Under the pieces are notes generated by a model. It was not told the DNA's origin. It did not search any database and worked only from the letters and a program-made list of their open reading frames with translations. Shown here one piece after another: positions 1-9,270 of a stretch of 64,000 bases of DNA. A program made the position numbers and the translations under genes. Position 1 is the stretch's first letter. Each line of letters starts with the position of its first letter. This stretch comes from JBBRHQ01 sp963720735 (GTDB lineage Bacteria; Actinomycetota; Thermoleophilia; Solirubrobacterales; 70-9): assembly GCA_963720735.1 (NCBI GenBank), contig CAVRGL010000001.1:62001-126000 (forward strand), written 5' to 3'.

Positions 1-378
1 CGAGCCGGGGATCCGCTCCAGCAGCCCCGCCACCTGCTCGGAGGAGAGCACCTTGGGCAGCTTGCCCTCGCGCTTCGGGCTGCTGACCAGATCGGCCGGG
101 TTGGCCGCAAGCCGCTCGGTGCGCACCAGGAAGTCGTAGAGGCCCCTGATCGCCGCCAGCTTGCGCGCCACCGTCGCCGCGGTCGCCCCGCTCGCCGAGA
201 GACCGGAGGCGTAGCGGCGAACGTCGCGATGGCGGACGCCGTCGGGCTCCAGTCCCCGTTCGGAGCACCAGGCCGAGAACTGGCCCAGGTCGACGCCATA
301 GGCGCTCCGGGTCCGCTCCGCCGCGCCCCGCGCCACCAGGTCGCGGTCGTAGGTGATCAGTGCCTCAGACCAGCTCAC
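1..378 (-). CDS. Tyrosine recombinase XerC/XerD family, N-terminal part (cut by window edge)
   Basis: Reading the minus strand from a GTG gives about 126 residues that run off the left edge without a stop. They match the N-terminal SAM-like core-binding domain of Xer/phage integrase recombinases: an early segment LITYDRDLVARG, then RSAYGVDLGQF, RDVRRYASGL, KLAAIRGLYDFLVR, and a closing stretch on NPADLVSSPKREGKLPKVL that normally leads into the catalytic domain. The catalytic R-H-R-Y residues lie outside the window, so activity cannot be judged. Chromosomal XerC/D resolves chromosome dimers at dif. I cannot tell XerC from XerD here. No clear Shine-Dalgarno precedes the GTG. Confidence 0.85.
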   Translation of the reverse strand, partial: MSWSEALITYDRDLVARGAAERTRSAYGVDLGQFSAWCSERGLEPDGVRHRDVRRYASGLSASGATAATVARKLAAIRGLYDFLVRTERLAANPADLVSSPKREGKLPKVLSSEQVAGLLERIPGS

Positions 379-461
379 GCTGTGGGATTCGGCCCATCGA
401 ACAAACGTCCTCTCCCTGCAAAGCGACCCGCAGGACGACGGCGCCCGAGAATCCCGCTACC

Positions 462-502
462 TGGGACCTTTCAACCGTCTATATGGCGGCTCAAAGGTCC
501 CA
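462..502 (-). terminator. Hairpin between the L,D-transpeptidase and the recombinase gene
   Basis: TGGGACCTTT and AAAGGTCCCA form a perfect 10-bp inverted repeat around a 21-nt loop. It lies downstream of the L,D-transpeptidase stop and upstream of the recombinase start. No T-run follows on either strand, so a terminator role is inferred from position; an operator is the alternative. Confidence 0.5.
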
Positions 503-549
503 CGTCGGCCGGGGCGTGACCAAACTGTGCCGATCGGCGAGCCTCTCGC

Positions 550-1587
550 TCAGCCGATGTAGATCGGCGTGCCGACGTTGACCCGGTCGTAGAGGTCGAT
601 CACGTCGGGGATCGACATCCGCACGCAGCCGTGGGAGGCGGCCGTGCCCAGGGACCAGGTTTCGTCGGTGCCGTGGATGCCGGCCCCGTCGAATATCCCC
701 AACCAGCGGGCCTTGATCGGGTCCTCGGGCCCCGGCGGGATCACCTGTCCGGCGATGCTCCCCGCCCAGGCCGAGTTCGGCACGTGCCAGGAGGGGTTCA
801 CCTGCTTGTCCTGGATGTGGTAGAGGCCGGCGGGCGTCTCCAGGCCCTGCTGCCCGACGGCGACGGTGTAGCTCTTGGCCAGCTTCAGGTTCCGCCAGAA
901 GCGCAGGGTGAAGTTGGCACGATCCAGGGTCAGGAAGGTCGGGTACTGGGAGGCCACCTTGTTGGTGCCCACCTCCGGCTTGGTCGAATGGACCACGGCC
1001 TTGATCGTTCGCGAACCGCTGTCGCCTGTGGCCGCGCGGTTCAGCTCGGCGGTCAGCGCGACGTCGCGCACCTTGCGCCCCGCCTTCCCGGGGACCACGT
1101 TCAGCGAGTCGCCGCTGGGGCTGACCGAGGCGTTCTGCGGATCCCGGTCGATCTTCGAGGCGACCCCGCGCACGAAACGGTTGATCGCCGGCTGCGAGTA
1201 GGTGACCTCCGGCTGGATCTGCTTGTCGACCGAGCCGCCGGTGACGTAGCGGACGAGGCGGCCCGGCAGGCCGCCGTCACGGCTGGCGTCGAGGGCGCGG
1301 TCGACCATGCCGTTGATGTTGGCGTGGATCTTCAGCCTGGCGCCGGGCAGGGTGTAGGTCTGGCCGTCGAAGCTGACCGTCAGTGGCTTGCTGAGTGGCT
1401 TGACCAGGCGCCGGTGCAGGAGCGCCGTTGCTTCGGCGCGGCTCAACCCGCCGATCTCGACGCCGCCGACCGTGATCCCGTCGGCGACCTGGTTCTTGCG
1501 CGAGTTGTCGTAGGCGTAGGCGCCCACGGCTCCTCCGACCAGGAGGAGGACCACGACGATGATCCCGATCTGTGCCTTGCGTCCCAT
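550..1587 (-). CDS. L,D-transpeptidase (YkuD) with N-terminal membrane anchor and PG-binding-like region
   Basis: 345 residues. Residues about 7-27 form a hydrophobic signal-anchor. A VanW/PG_binding_4-like region follows (the segments VGGLSRAEA-like GVEIGGLSRAEATALL and LTVSFDGQTYTL are characteristic). The C-terminal YkuD domain starts near YPTFLTLDRANFTLRFW and holds the catalytic motif SHGCVRMS, with His about 319 and Cys about 321, plus GIHGTDETWSLG. Such enzymes form 3-3 cross-links in peptidoglycan or attach proteins to it outside the membrane. The gene stands alone, with a hairpin downstream. The reaction is confident from the motif; the physiological acceptor is not known. Confidence 0.93.
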   Translation of the reverse strand: MGRKAQIGIIVVVLLLVGGAVGAYAYDNSRKNQVADGITVGGVEIGGLSRAEATALLHRRLVKPLSKPLTVSFDGQTYTLPGARLKIHANINGMVDRALDASRDGGLPGRLVRYVTGGSVDKQIQPEVTYSQPAINRFVRGVASKIDRDPQNASVSPSGDSLNVVPGKAGRKVRDVALTAELNRAATGDSGSRTIKAVVHSTKPEVGTNKVASQYPTFLTLDRANFTLRFWRNLKLAKSYTVAVGQQGLETPAGLYHIQDKQVNPSWHVPNSAWAGSIAGQVIPPGPEDPIKARWLGIFDGAGIHGTDETWSLGTAASHGCVRMSIPDVIDLYDRVNVGTPIYIG

Positions 1588-1695
1588 CTGCGCGGTTGCC
1601 TAGCTGGAGTGCTTCTCGGCCAATCCCCCCGGAGAGTTTAGGCATGCCCCTCCCCGTCCCTGCACGCACCCGGGGGTGCAAGCGGGCGTGCGGGC

Positions 1696-2820
1696 TCAGC
1701 CGCCCTCGACCGGGGGCGAGGGATCGAACATCGCCGCGTCCTCCCTGCCGACCTCCTTCGGAGAAGCGCCGCGGTGGACGTGAGGGCTCCAGCGCAGGAA
1801 CTCCTCGACCTCGCGCTCGTAGCGGTAGGGCTCCCTGACCCCCGCCATCACCGGGCTGAGACGCTGGTGCTCGCCGAGCTTCAGCACCGCTTCCCGCGAG
1901 GTGTAGGAGTACTTGAAGCCGGTCGCCTTGAAGCGACGGTTGTCGAGACCGCGACCGAAGCGCATCTGGGCCAGCATCTCGTCGGGGATGCGGACCCCGA
2001 GCTGGCGCAGCGGAGCCGCCATCAGACCGGTCCCCCAGGGCGGCAGGATCGGCAGCGGCCGCTTGCCCAGCAGGCCGATCACCTCGGAGAGGGCCAGAAC
2101 GCCGTCGGCGGCGACGTTGAAGGCGCCGGGAAGCTCGTTGAAGGCAGCGTGCTCGAGGGCATGCACGACGTCGTCGGAGTGGACGAACTGGTAGCGGGGG
2201 TCGAAGCCGAGGATCATCGGCACCATCGGCAGGGCGAAGACGCGGACGTGCGGGGTGTCGATGTCGGGGCCGAGGACGTTGGCGCAGCGCAGGATCGTCA
2301 CCGTCGTCTCCGGGCGCTTCTCGGCGAATTCGGCGACCGAGCCCTCGGCCTCGACGATGTCTCGCTCGATCGGGGTCTTGGGCGGATGCTTGCGCCTCAT
2401 CCCCTCGGTGAAGAAGGCCGGGTCGTCCTGCTCGCACCCGTACCAGTGGGCCGAGCTCTTGAAGACCAGGCGGCGGACCGGCGAGTCCTCTCCGGTGCAG
2501 GCGGCGAGGATGTTGAGGGTTCCGATCACGTTGTTCTCGTGCGCGCGGGCCCGCGACGTCTCGCCCGAGTTGACCACCAGGCGGGTGTCGATCACGGTGT
2601 CGACGTTGGCGGCCTTGACGATCCGCTCGATCAGCGAGTGCTGGGTGCCGACCTTGACGTACTCGGTGCGGTGCAGCTCCCGGGTCGGCTCCGAAGGGTC
2701 GACCCCGATGATCGCCTCGACCTCGGGGAAGGACTCCAGCGCCTCGGCCAGCCGTCCTCCCCAGTAGCTGGCCAGACCCGTGATCAGCACCCTGCGCGCC
2801 GGCGCGGTGTGCAGGGTCAT
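1696..2820 (-). CDS. NAD-dependent epimerase/dehydratase family protein (SDR, extended type)
   Basis: About 374 residues with an N-terminal Rossmann start RRVLITGLASYWGGRLAEAL, an NN-containing segment HENNVIGTLNILAAC, and SSAHWYG in place of the usual catalytic SSxxxYG. The YxxxK motif is not obvious, so catalytic competence is uncertain. The ATG overlaps the stop of the upstream acyltransferase gene (ATGA), so the two are translationally coupled. This epimerase/acyltransferase pairing is frequent in actinobacteria and suggests a role in lipid or envelope metabolism, but that is inference. The substrate is unknown. Confidence 0.8.
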   Translation of the reverse strand: MTLHTAPARRVLITGLASYWGGRLAEALESFPEVEAIIGVDPSEPTRELHRTEYVKVGTQHSLIERIVKAANVDTVIDTRLVVNSGETSRARAHENNVIGTLNILAACTGEDSPVRRLVFKSSAHWYGCEQDDPAFFTEGMRRKHPPKTPIERDIVEAEGSVAEFAEKRPETTVTILRCANVLGPDIDTPHVRVFALPMVPMILGFDPRYQFVHSDDVVHALEHAAFNELPGAFNVAADGVLALSEVIGLLGKRPLPILPPWGTGLMAAPLRQLGVRIPDEMLAQMRFGRGLDNRRFKATGFKYSYTSREAVLKLGEHQRLSPVMAGVREPYRYEREVEEFLRWSPHVHRGASPKEVGREDAAMFDPSPPVEGG

Positions 2821-3707
2821 CCGAACCAGACCGACTTGCGGGCGCCGAGCATCTCGTGGAGGTTCTCCTGGATCCGGGCTCGCACCTCCTGCGCCACGGT
2901 CTGCACCAGCGCCCGGTCGGCGTCGGGGTCGGCGCCGAGCTCGGCGGTGTCGATCGGCTCCAGGAAGCGGATCCGGAATTTCGCCGGCAGGTAGCCGAGC
3001 ATCCCCGCCGGCCCCAGCCACGGAAAGGTCGGGGTGAGCGGGAAGTAGAGGAGCCCCGTCAGCCTCTTCATCAGGCCGACCTGGGCGAAGATCGGCGCCG
3101 CCTCCTCGGCGCCGACCACGCAGACCGGGACGAGCTTCGCCTCCGCCCGCATCGCCGCGGCGACGAAGCCCCCTCGCCCGAATCGCCGCAGCCGGTAGCG
3201 CTCGCTGTACACCTTCTCCGTCCCCTTTCTCCCCTCCGGGAAGACCAGCACCAAGCTCCGCTCGTCGTGCAGGAGGCGATGGACGTTGGCGGGATGGGCG
3301 GCGACGCAGCCGATCTTCGGGGCGAGCATCGAGAAGAGGGGGTAGCCCTTGAAGAAATGCTCGACGGTGATGTTGAGCGGGCGCGGAGCCGGGTGCTCCT
3401 CGCGGATCGCCCGGCCGATCATCGCCGCGTCGGGGGGCAGGGCGCCGGAATGGTTGGAGACGAGCAGGGCGCCTCCCTCTCGGGGAACGTTCTCGATCCC
3501 CTCGACCTCGACCCGGAACCAGTAGCGGTAGAAGAACTCGACCACGGTGCGGTCGAAGGCGCCCTCGATCCGCTCGGAGCGCCCCCAGTCGTCGATCCTC
3601 CGGTCGGGCTCGATCGCGGGCAGCAGCGAGCGGTCCTCGAGCGCCGGCAGCGCGGGACGCTCGTCGGGGCGCTCCGGAAGCTCTGCGAGTGGCGTGCGCT
3701 CCGGCAT
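2817..3707 (-). CDS. Lysophospholipid acyltransferase family protein (PlsC-like)
   Basis: 296 residues. The acyltransferase block I is seen as SNHSGALPPDA (His about 86, Asp about 93), a spaced variant of HX4D that is common in actinobacterial homologues. Block III appears as VFPEGRKGT. Further features are the hydrophobic PLFSMLAPKIGCVAAHPANV and a proline-rich LTPTFPWLGPAG segment. It probably transfers acyl groups to a lysophospholipid or glycolipid at the inner membrane face. I chose the ATG giving MPERTPL because longer in-frame extensions run through the upstream 54-bp repeat. The stop overlaps the epimerase ATG. Confidence 0.85.
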   Translation of the reverse strand: MPERTPLAELPERPDERPALPALEDRSLLPAIEPDRRIDDWGRSERIEGAFDRTVVEFFYRYWFRVEVEGIENVPREGGALLVSNHSGALPPDAAMIGRAIREEHPAPRPLNITVEHFFKGYPLFSMLAPKIGCVAAHPANVHRLLHDERSLVLVFPEGRKGTEKVYSERYRLRRFGRGGFVAAAMRAEAKLVPVCVVGAEEAAPIFAQVGLMKRLTGLLYFPLTPTFPWLGPAGMLGYLPAKFRIRFLEPIDTAELGADPDADRALVQTVAQEVRARIQENLHEMLGARKSVWFG

Positions 3708-3752
3708 GGGCCCATTCTGCCAGGGGGGATCGGCACAGGCGCGGCAAACCAC

Positions 3753-3806
3753 TTGCGGCGGCTTCGCCGCCTGACCTGCCTGTGCCGGCGCTAACGCCGC
3801 GCCGGC
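3753..3806 (+). repeat. 54-bp palindromic repeat, copy 1
   Basis: Contains GGCGGC-TTC-GCCGCC (6-bp stem), a short linker, then GCCGGCGC-TAACGCC-GCGCCGGC (8-bp stem). It lies between the divergent acyltransferase and 5-formyl-THF cyclo-ligase genes, and its 3' end is 7 bp from the -10-like TATGTT of the latter. Both stems are perfect in this copy. Same length as the other four copies. Confidence 0.9.
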
Positions 3807-3813
3807 CTGAAGA

Positions 3814-3819
3814 TATGTT
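3814..3819 (+). promoter_or_regulatory. Predicted -10 element of a leaderless promoter
   Basis: TATGTT followed by 6 nt and then the ATG of the cyclo-ligase gene. The spacing puts the transcription start at or next to the A of ATG, a common arrangement in actinobacteria. The 12-mer GATATGTTTGGG recurs near 54355, before the cupin gene. No convincing -35 is visible; that position falls inside the 54-bp repeat. Confidence 0.45.
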
Positions 3820-3825
3820 TGGGCG

Positions 3826-4539
3826 ATGCGCTCAAAGGAGCAGGTGCGCAAGGAGGTCTGGAAGGCGATGGAGCGCGAGGGCGTCTCCCGCTTCCCGGGG
3901 GCGGAGGGACGGATCCCGAACTTCGCCGGCGCCAAGCTCGCCGCCCAGAAGCTCGCCGCCCACCGCCTCTGGAAGCGGGCGCGCGTGGTCAAGGCGAACC
4001 CGGACTCTCCTCAGACCCACGCTCGCCGAGCCGCCCTGGAGGACGGCAAGACGCTGATCATGGCGGTGCCTCGCCTCCGTGACCAGCACCCGTTCAGGGT
4101 GCTCGAGCCGAAGCGGCTCTCGAAGGCCGCGATCAAGGAGGCGGCGACGATCAAGGGCGCCCTGCGACACGGCCGGGTGGTCGCGCTCGACGAAATGCCC
4201 GAGGTCGACCTGGTGCTCTGCGGGGCCGTGGCGGTCAACCTCAGCGGCGCCCGGATCGGCAAGGGCGGTGGCTTCTCCGATCTCGAGTACGGGATCCTGA
4301 TCGACGCCGGCAAGATCGACGACCACACCACGGTCGCGACCACCGTGCACCCGATCCAGATCGTCCGCGAGCACTTGCAGTCGACCGCCCACGACCTCCC
4401 GGTCGACGTGATCGCAACGCCGCGGGCCGTGATCGACGTCGAGCGCACCCACGAGCGCCCCCGGGGGATCCTCTGGGACCATCTCCAGCCGCCTCAGATC
4501 CGCGAGATCCCGATCCTCGAGCGGATGGGCTATGCGTGA
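3826..4539 (+). CDS. 5-formyltetrahydrofolate cyclo-ligase family protein
   Basis: 237 residues. It resembles the archaeal/MTHFSD-like branch of the family rather than E. coli YgfA: the N-terminus REVSRFPGA-like stretch GVSRFPGAEGRIPNFAGA, TLIMAVPRLRDQHPF, a glycine-rich RIGKGGGFSDLEYGIL (ATP/folate loop), THPIQ-like TVHPIQIV and the C-terminal RPRGILWDHL. The usual reaction is ATP-dependent conversion of 5-formyl-THF to 5,10-methenyl-THF; in this branch the substrate is less certain. It is the first gene of a + strand trio and its last 8 bp overlap the next start. No SD is visible, consistent with leaderless expression. Confidence 0.85.
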   Translation: MRSKEQVRKEVWKAMEREGVSRFPGAEGRIPNFAGAKLAAQKLAAHRLWKRARVVKANPDSPQTHARRAALEDGKTLIMAVPRLRDQHPFRVLEPKRLSKAAIKEAATIKGALRHGRVVALDEMPEVDLVLCGAVAVNLSGARIGKGGGFSDLEYGILIDAGKIDDHTTVATTVHPIQIVREHLQSTAHDLPVDVIATPRAVIDVERTHERPRGILWDHLQPPQIREIPILERMGYA

Positions 4540-5446
4540 AGCGACCACCCTGACCGGGCCGCCCGACCGGCCCGCCGGCGACTACGGGAACCCAAATCCG
4601 GAGTGGCGAGAGATCGAGTGGCGCCGGCACCTGCGGCGGGTCGAGCTGCCCGGCTCGTCGGTCAACTACGTCGAGATCGGCGCCGGAGAGCCGCTGCTCT
4701 TCGTCCACGGGCTCTCCGGCTGCTGGCAGAACTGGCTCGAGAACCTGCCCCACTTCGGGCGCAGCCACCGGGCGATCGCGCTCGATCTGCCCGGCTTCGG
4801 TGACAGCCCGATGCCCGCCTGGCAGATCGACATCCCCGCCTACGGCCGGCTGCTGCACGATTTCTGCGAGAAGCTCGGGATCGAGCGCTGCGCGGGGGTG
4901 ATCGGCAACTCGATGGGCGGATTCGTCTCGACCGAGGCGGTGATCCAGCAGCCGCGGCGCTTCGAGCGGCTGGCGCTGATCTCCGCCGCGGGGATGACCC
5001 GGGCCCAGGCCCGCAGCGAGCCGGCGGCGCTTCTCGGAAGGCTCGCGCAGATGAGCGGGCCCGCGATCGCCCGCTTCAACCGGGCCGGGCTGGTCCGGCC
5101 GAGAGCGCGCTACTTCGCCTTCCGCGGGCTCTTCCGCCATCCCAACCGGCTCAGCCCCGAGCTGCTCTACGAGCAGGTCGAGCCGGCGATGCGCAGCCCC
5201 GGCTTCGCCGACGCGCTGCGCAGGCTGGTCGGCTACGACCTCCGCGACCGGGCCGGCGAGATCGAGATCCCCACCCTGGTGCTGTGGGGGTTCAACGACC
5301 GCATCGTCCCGGTCGAGGCCGCCCTCAGCTATCACCGCCGCATCGCCCATTCGCAGCTGGAGATCTTCGAGCGCACCGGCCACCTTCCCCAGCTCGAGCG
5401 CCCCTCGCGCTTCAACCGCGTGCTCGACGAGTTCCTCGAAAGCTGA
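4532..5446 (+). CDS. Alpha/beta hydrolase
   Basis: 304 residues with the classic fold landmarks: LLFVHGLSG (oxyanion region), the nucleophile elbow GNSMGG near residue 129, a cap region at about 150-225, the acid residue in LWGFNDRIVP and the catalytic His in ERTGHLPQLERP. The substrate cannot be read from the sequence; esterase, lipase or C-C hydrolase activity are all possible. The ATG overlaps the end of the cyclo-ligase gene, so the two are co-translated. There is no signal peptide, so it should be cytosolic. Confidence 0.9.
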   Translation: MREATTLTGPPDRPAGDYGNPNPEWREIEWRRHLRRVELPGSSVNYVEIGAGEPLLFVHGLSGCWQNWLENLPHFGRSHRAIALDLPGFGDSPMPAWQIDIPAYGRLLHDFCEKLGIERCAGVIGNSMGGFVSTEAVIQQPRRFERLALISAAGMTRAQARSEPAALLGRLAQMSGPAIARFNRAGLVRPRARYFAFRGLFRHPNRLSPELLYEQVEPAMRSPGFADALRRLVGYDLRDRAGEIEIPTLVLWGFNDRIVPVEAALSYHRRIAHSQLEIFERTGHLPQLERPSRFNRVLDEFLES

Positions 5447-5457
5447 GCGCACCGGGC

Positions 5458-5824
5458 GTGAGGCTCAATCACGTCACCCTGGCGGTCTCCGACCTCGACC
5501 GCTCGGTCGCCTACTTCCGCCTGCTGGGCCTGCGCCAGATCGTCGCCGACGACGGCTATGCGCGCTTCGTCTCGCCCGCCGGGGACACCACCCTCTCGCT
5601 CGAGTCCCGTGGGCGGGCGGTGAGTGAGGAGGGGTTCAGCGTCCACTTCGAGTGTGATGAACTCGACGCGACCGTCGCGCAGTTGAAGGGACGCGGGATC
5701 GAGTTCGAGCAGGAGCCGACCGAGATGCCGTATCTCTGGCGTGAGGCGGTCTCCCGCGACCCCGACGGCCACGCCGTCTACCTCTACAGCGCGGGTCCCA
5801 ACCGCCTCGATCCGCCCTGGAAGC

Positions 5825-5835
<11 letters not shown>
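5458..5835 (+). CDS. Glyoxalase/bleomycin-resistance (VOC) family protein
   Basis: 125 residues from a GTG: starts VRLNHVTLAVSDLDRSVAYF, ends with RDPDGHAVYLY, the two beta-alpha-beta-beta-beta modules of a VOC protein. His of LNHV, Glu of SVHFE and the C-terminal VYLY segment are the usual metal-ligand positions; HFE is present, so a metal is plausible. Small VOC proteins cover dioxygenases, isomerases and antibiotic-binding proteins; no specific function is claimed. It is the last gene of the + strand trio and its end overlaps the end of ilvD by 11 bp. Confidence 0.85.
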
Positions 5836-7519
<1,684 letters not shown>

Positions 7520-7529
7520 CTTCCCCAGC

Positions 7530-8087
7530 CTATTGGGGGAGGCGCCGCCGCCGGCTCTCCCAGGCCCGCAGCCGCAGCAGGTCGCGCCGCACCTGGCCCG
7601 GGTCCACATGGCGCCCTGGCAGGTGCATGTTGGCGTCGGCGATCAGCCGGCGCTCGTCGCCCTGCAACGCCATCCACTTGGCGAGGACGTCGTCGGAATC
7701 TGGCAGCCTGGTCCCCGCGGCAGGATCGCTGGCGTCGGGGAAGCCGACGCAGTACTCGTTCAGCAGCGCGCCGCTGCGCTGGTCGAAGGCGATGATCGAG
7801 CGGTGGGGATAGAGCAGGTAGCCGTAGCCACGGTGCCCTCCGTCGACCCGGATGAAGCCGAGCTCCGAGTACATCGCGAACGCCTCCTCGCCGACGACGG
7901 AGCGCAGCAGCCGGCGCGCCTTGACCTCGGCGCGTCGCTCGCGCCCCGGGTCATAGGCGGCCTGGCGGGGGCGCGATGCGGCGATCCGCGATCGGCGGCG
8001 CCGCAGCGTTCTACGAAGGTCGGGTGTGAAGGCGACCGCCCCGAGGCAGGCGAGGACGACCAGCATCGCCATGGCAATCAGCTGCAC
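7530..8087 (-). CDS. Small membrane-anchored protein of unknown function
   Basis: About 185 residues from a GTG placed just inside the 54-bp repeat boundary. Residues 1-20 (VQLIAMAMLVVLACLGAVAF) form one membrane segment. A strongly basic stretch RRTLRRRRSRIAASRPR then faces the cytosol. The remainder is soluble, with SVVGEEAFAMYSELGFI, GYGYLLYPHRSIIAF and CVGFPD. I do not recognise a family. The stop lies 10 bp before the ilvD start, so it may be co-transcribed with ilvD. Longer starts would run through the repeat and are not favoured. Confidence 0.6.
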   Translation of the reverse strand: MQLIAMAMLVVLACLGAVAFTPDLRRTLRRRRSRIAASRPRQAAYDPGRERRAEVKARRLLRSVVGEEAFAMYSELGFIRVDGGHRGYGYLLYPHRSIIAFDQRSGALLNEYCVGFPDASDPAAGTRLPDSDDVLAKWMALQGDERRLIADANMHLPGRHVDPGQVRRDLLRLRAWESRRRRLPQ

Positions 8088-8095
8088 GGAACCAA

Positions 8096-8149
8096 TTGCG
8101 GCGGCTTCGCCGCCTGACATGCCTCTGCCGGCGCTAACACCGCGCCAGC
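8096..8149 (+). repeat. 54-bp palindromic repeat, copy 2
   Basis: The first hairpin GGCGGC-TTC-GCCGCC is perfect. The second has one mismatch (3' arm GCGCCAGC instead of GCGCCGGC). It sits between two minus-strand genes, in the opposite orientation to them. The upstream minus-strand gene runs into it and takes its TAG stop from the TAACACC loop (read as TAG on the minus strand). Confidence 0.9.
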
Positions 8150-8397
8150 CCTGAACCACCTGCGGCCCGTGGGAAGAAGATCACCCGCTCGGCGTCTCGG
8201 GGGATCTCCTCGAAGCTGTGAACCATCGCCGCCTCGTGACGGCCGGCGCGGTCGCTGGTGGGCACCGCCGCCCACATTCCTTCGTCGAGCTGGCGGCGGA
8301 ACTCGGCGATCAGCCTCTCCTCGTCCTCGGCCAGCTCGATGTCGCCCTCGGCGAGGAGGACGTCACCGTGACCGGGCTTCATGCGGACGAATCTCAT
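8134..8397 (-). CDS. Small hypothetical protein whose stop codon lies in repeat copy 2
   Basis: 87 residues: MRFVRMKPGHGDVLLAEG, then DEERLIAEFRRQLDEGMWAAVP, then EAAMVHSFEEIPRDAERVIFFP. It looks like a compact soluble protein; I do not recognise a family. The final residues (SGLARC) and the TAG are encoded by the 54-bp repeat, so the original C-terminus probably ended soon after FFPRA. It lies 11 bp downstream of thiD and may share its transcript. Confidence 0.55.
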   Translation of the reverse strand: MRFVRMKPGHGDVLLAEGDIELAEDEERLIAEFRRQLDEGMWAAVPTSDRAGRHEAAMVHSFEEIPRDAERVIFFPRAAGGSGLARC

Positions 8398-8408
8398 TGC
8401 CTTGTTGA

Positions 8409-9260
8409 TTATTGCCGACCGCCGTCGCCGCCGGGGGGAGCTTCGGGCCAGAGGCCGACGGCATCGACGGGTCCCGGCCCGGCGCCGACCGAGCGTAGCC
8501 CGCGCCCGACAGCCTCCGAGGCGACCGCGGCCGCTCCGCGCGCCGCCTCCAGGGGGCTGCGGCCCCGGGCGAGCAGGGCCGCGAGGACAGAGGAATGGGT
8601 GCAACCCGACCCGTGGGCCGCACCGCCCGGGAACTCTTCGACCGGGATGCTCACGACCTCCGAGCCATCGAAGAAGAGATCCGCCATCTCGCCGGCGCCG
8701 TGCCCGCCGGTGACGACCACGGCGTCCGGGCCGAGCGCCTGCACCTCGCGCGCCAGCCGTTCCGGGTCCGCGTCCTCGCCGGCTCCGCTCAGCGCCCGGG
8801 CTTCGGGGATGTTGGGGGTGGCGACGGCGGCGAGCGGCAGCAACTCGGCGACCAGGGCCGCCCGCGCCTCGTCGTCGAGTAGGACCGCCCCGCTCTCGGC
8901 CACCATCACCGGGTCGACCACGATCGGGGCGTCGCCGAGCAGCGAGAGCGCCTCGACCACCGCGGCGACGGTCTCCGCGGTTCCCAGCATCCCGATCTTG
9001 GCGGCGTCGACACCGATGTCGGTTGCGACCGCCCGGACCTGCTCAATGATCATCGCCGGGGGGACCTGCTCCACCGCACTCACCCCGACCGTGTTCTGCG
9101 CGGTGAGCGCCGTGATCGCGGTCATCCCGTGGACGCCGCACCTCGCGAACGCCTTCAGGTCCGCCTGGATCCCCGCTCCGCCGCCGGAGTCCGAGCCGGC
9201 GATCGCCAGCACCGCCGGGATCCGTCCTGGCCCGCGCGTCTCGTCTCGGCTGCCGCTCAC
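8409..9260 (-). CDS. thiD: Bifunctional hydroxymethylpyrimidine kinase/phosphomethylpyrimidine kinase
   Basis: 283 residues from GTG. It phosphorylates HMP and HMP-P in thiamine synthesis. The ribokinase-fold features are AIAGSDSGGGAGIQADLKAF at the N-terminus, HGMTAITALTAQNT, VVDPVMVAESGA, and the anion-hole/catalytic stretch GGAAHGSGCTHSSVLA. The C-terminus ends in a Gly/Pro-rich tail. There is no thiE or thiC nearby and no TPP riboswitch core is visible upstream. The gene follows dprA by 10 bp. Confidence 0.95.
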   Translation of the reverse strand: MSGSRDETRGPGRIPAVLAIAGSDSGGGAGIQADLKAFARCGVHGMTAITALTAQNTVGVSAVEQVPPAMIIEQVRAVATDIGVDAAKIGMLGTAETVAAVVEALSLLGDAPIVVDPVMVAESGAVLLDDEARAALVAELLPLAAVATPNIPEARALSGAGEDADPERLAREVQALGPDAVVVTGGHGAGEMADLFFDGSEVVSIPVEEFPGGAAHGSGCTHSSVLAALLARGRSPLEAARGAAAVASEAVGRGLRSVGAGPGPVDAVGLWPEAPPGGDGGRQ

Positions 9261-9270
9261 GGCGGGCAGG

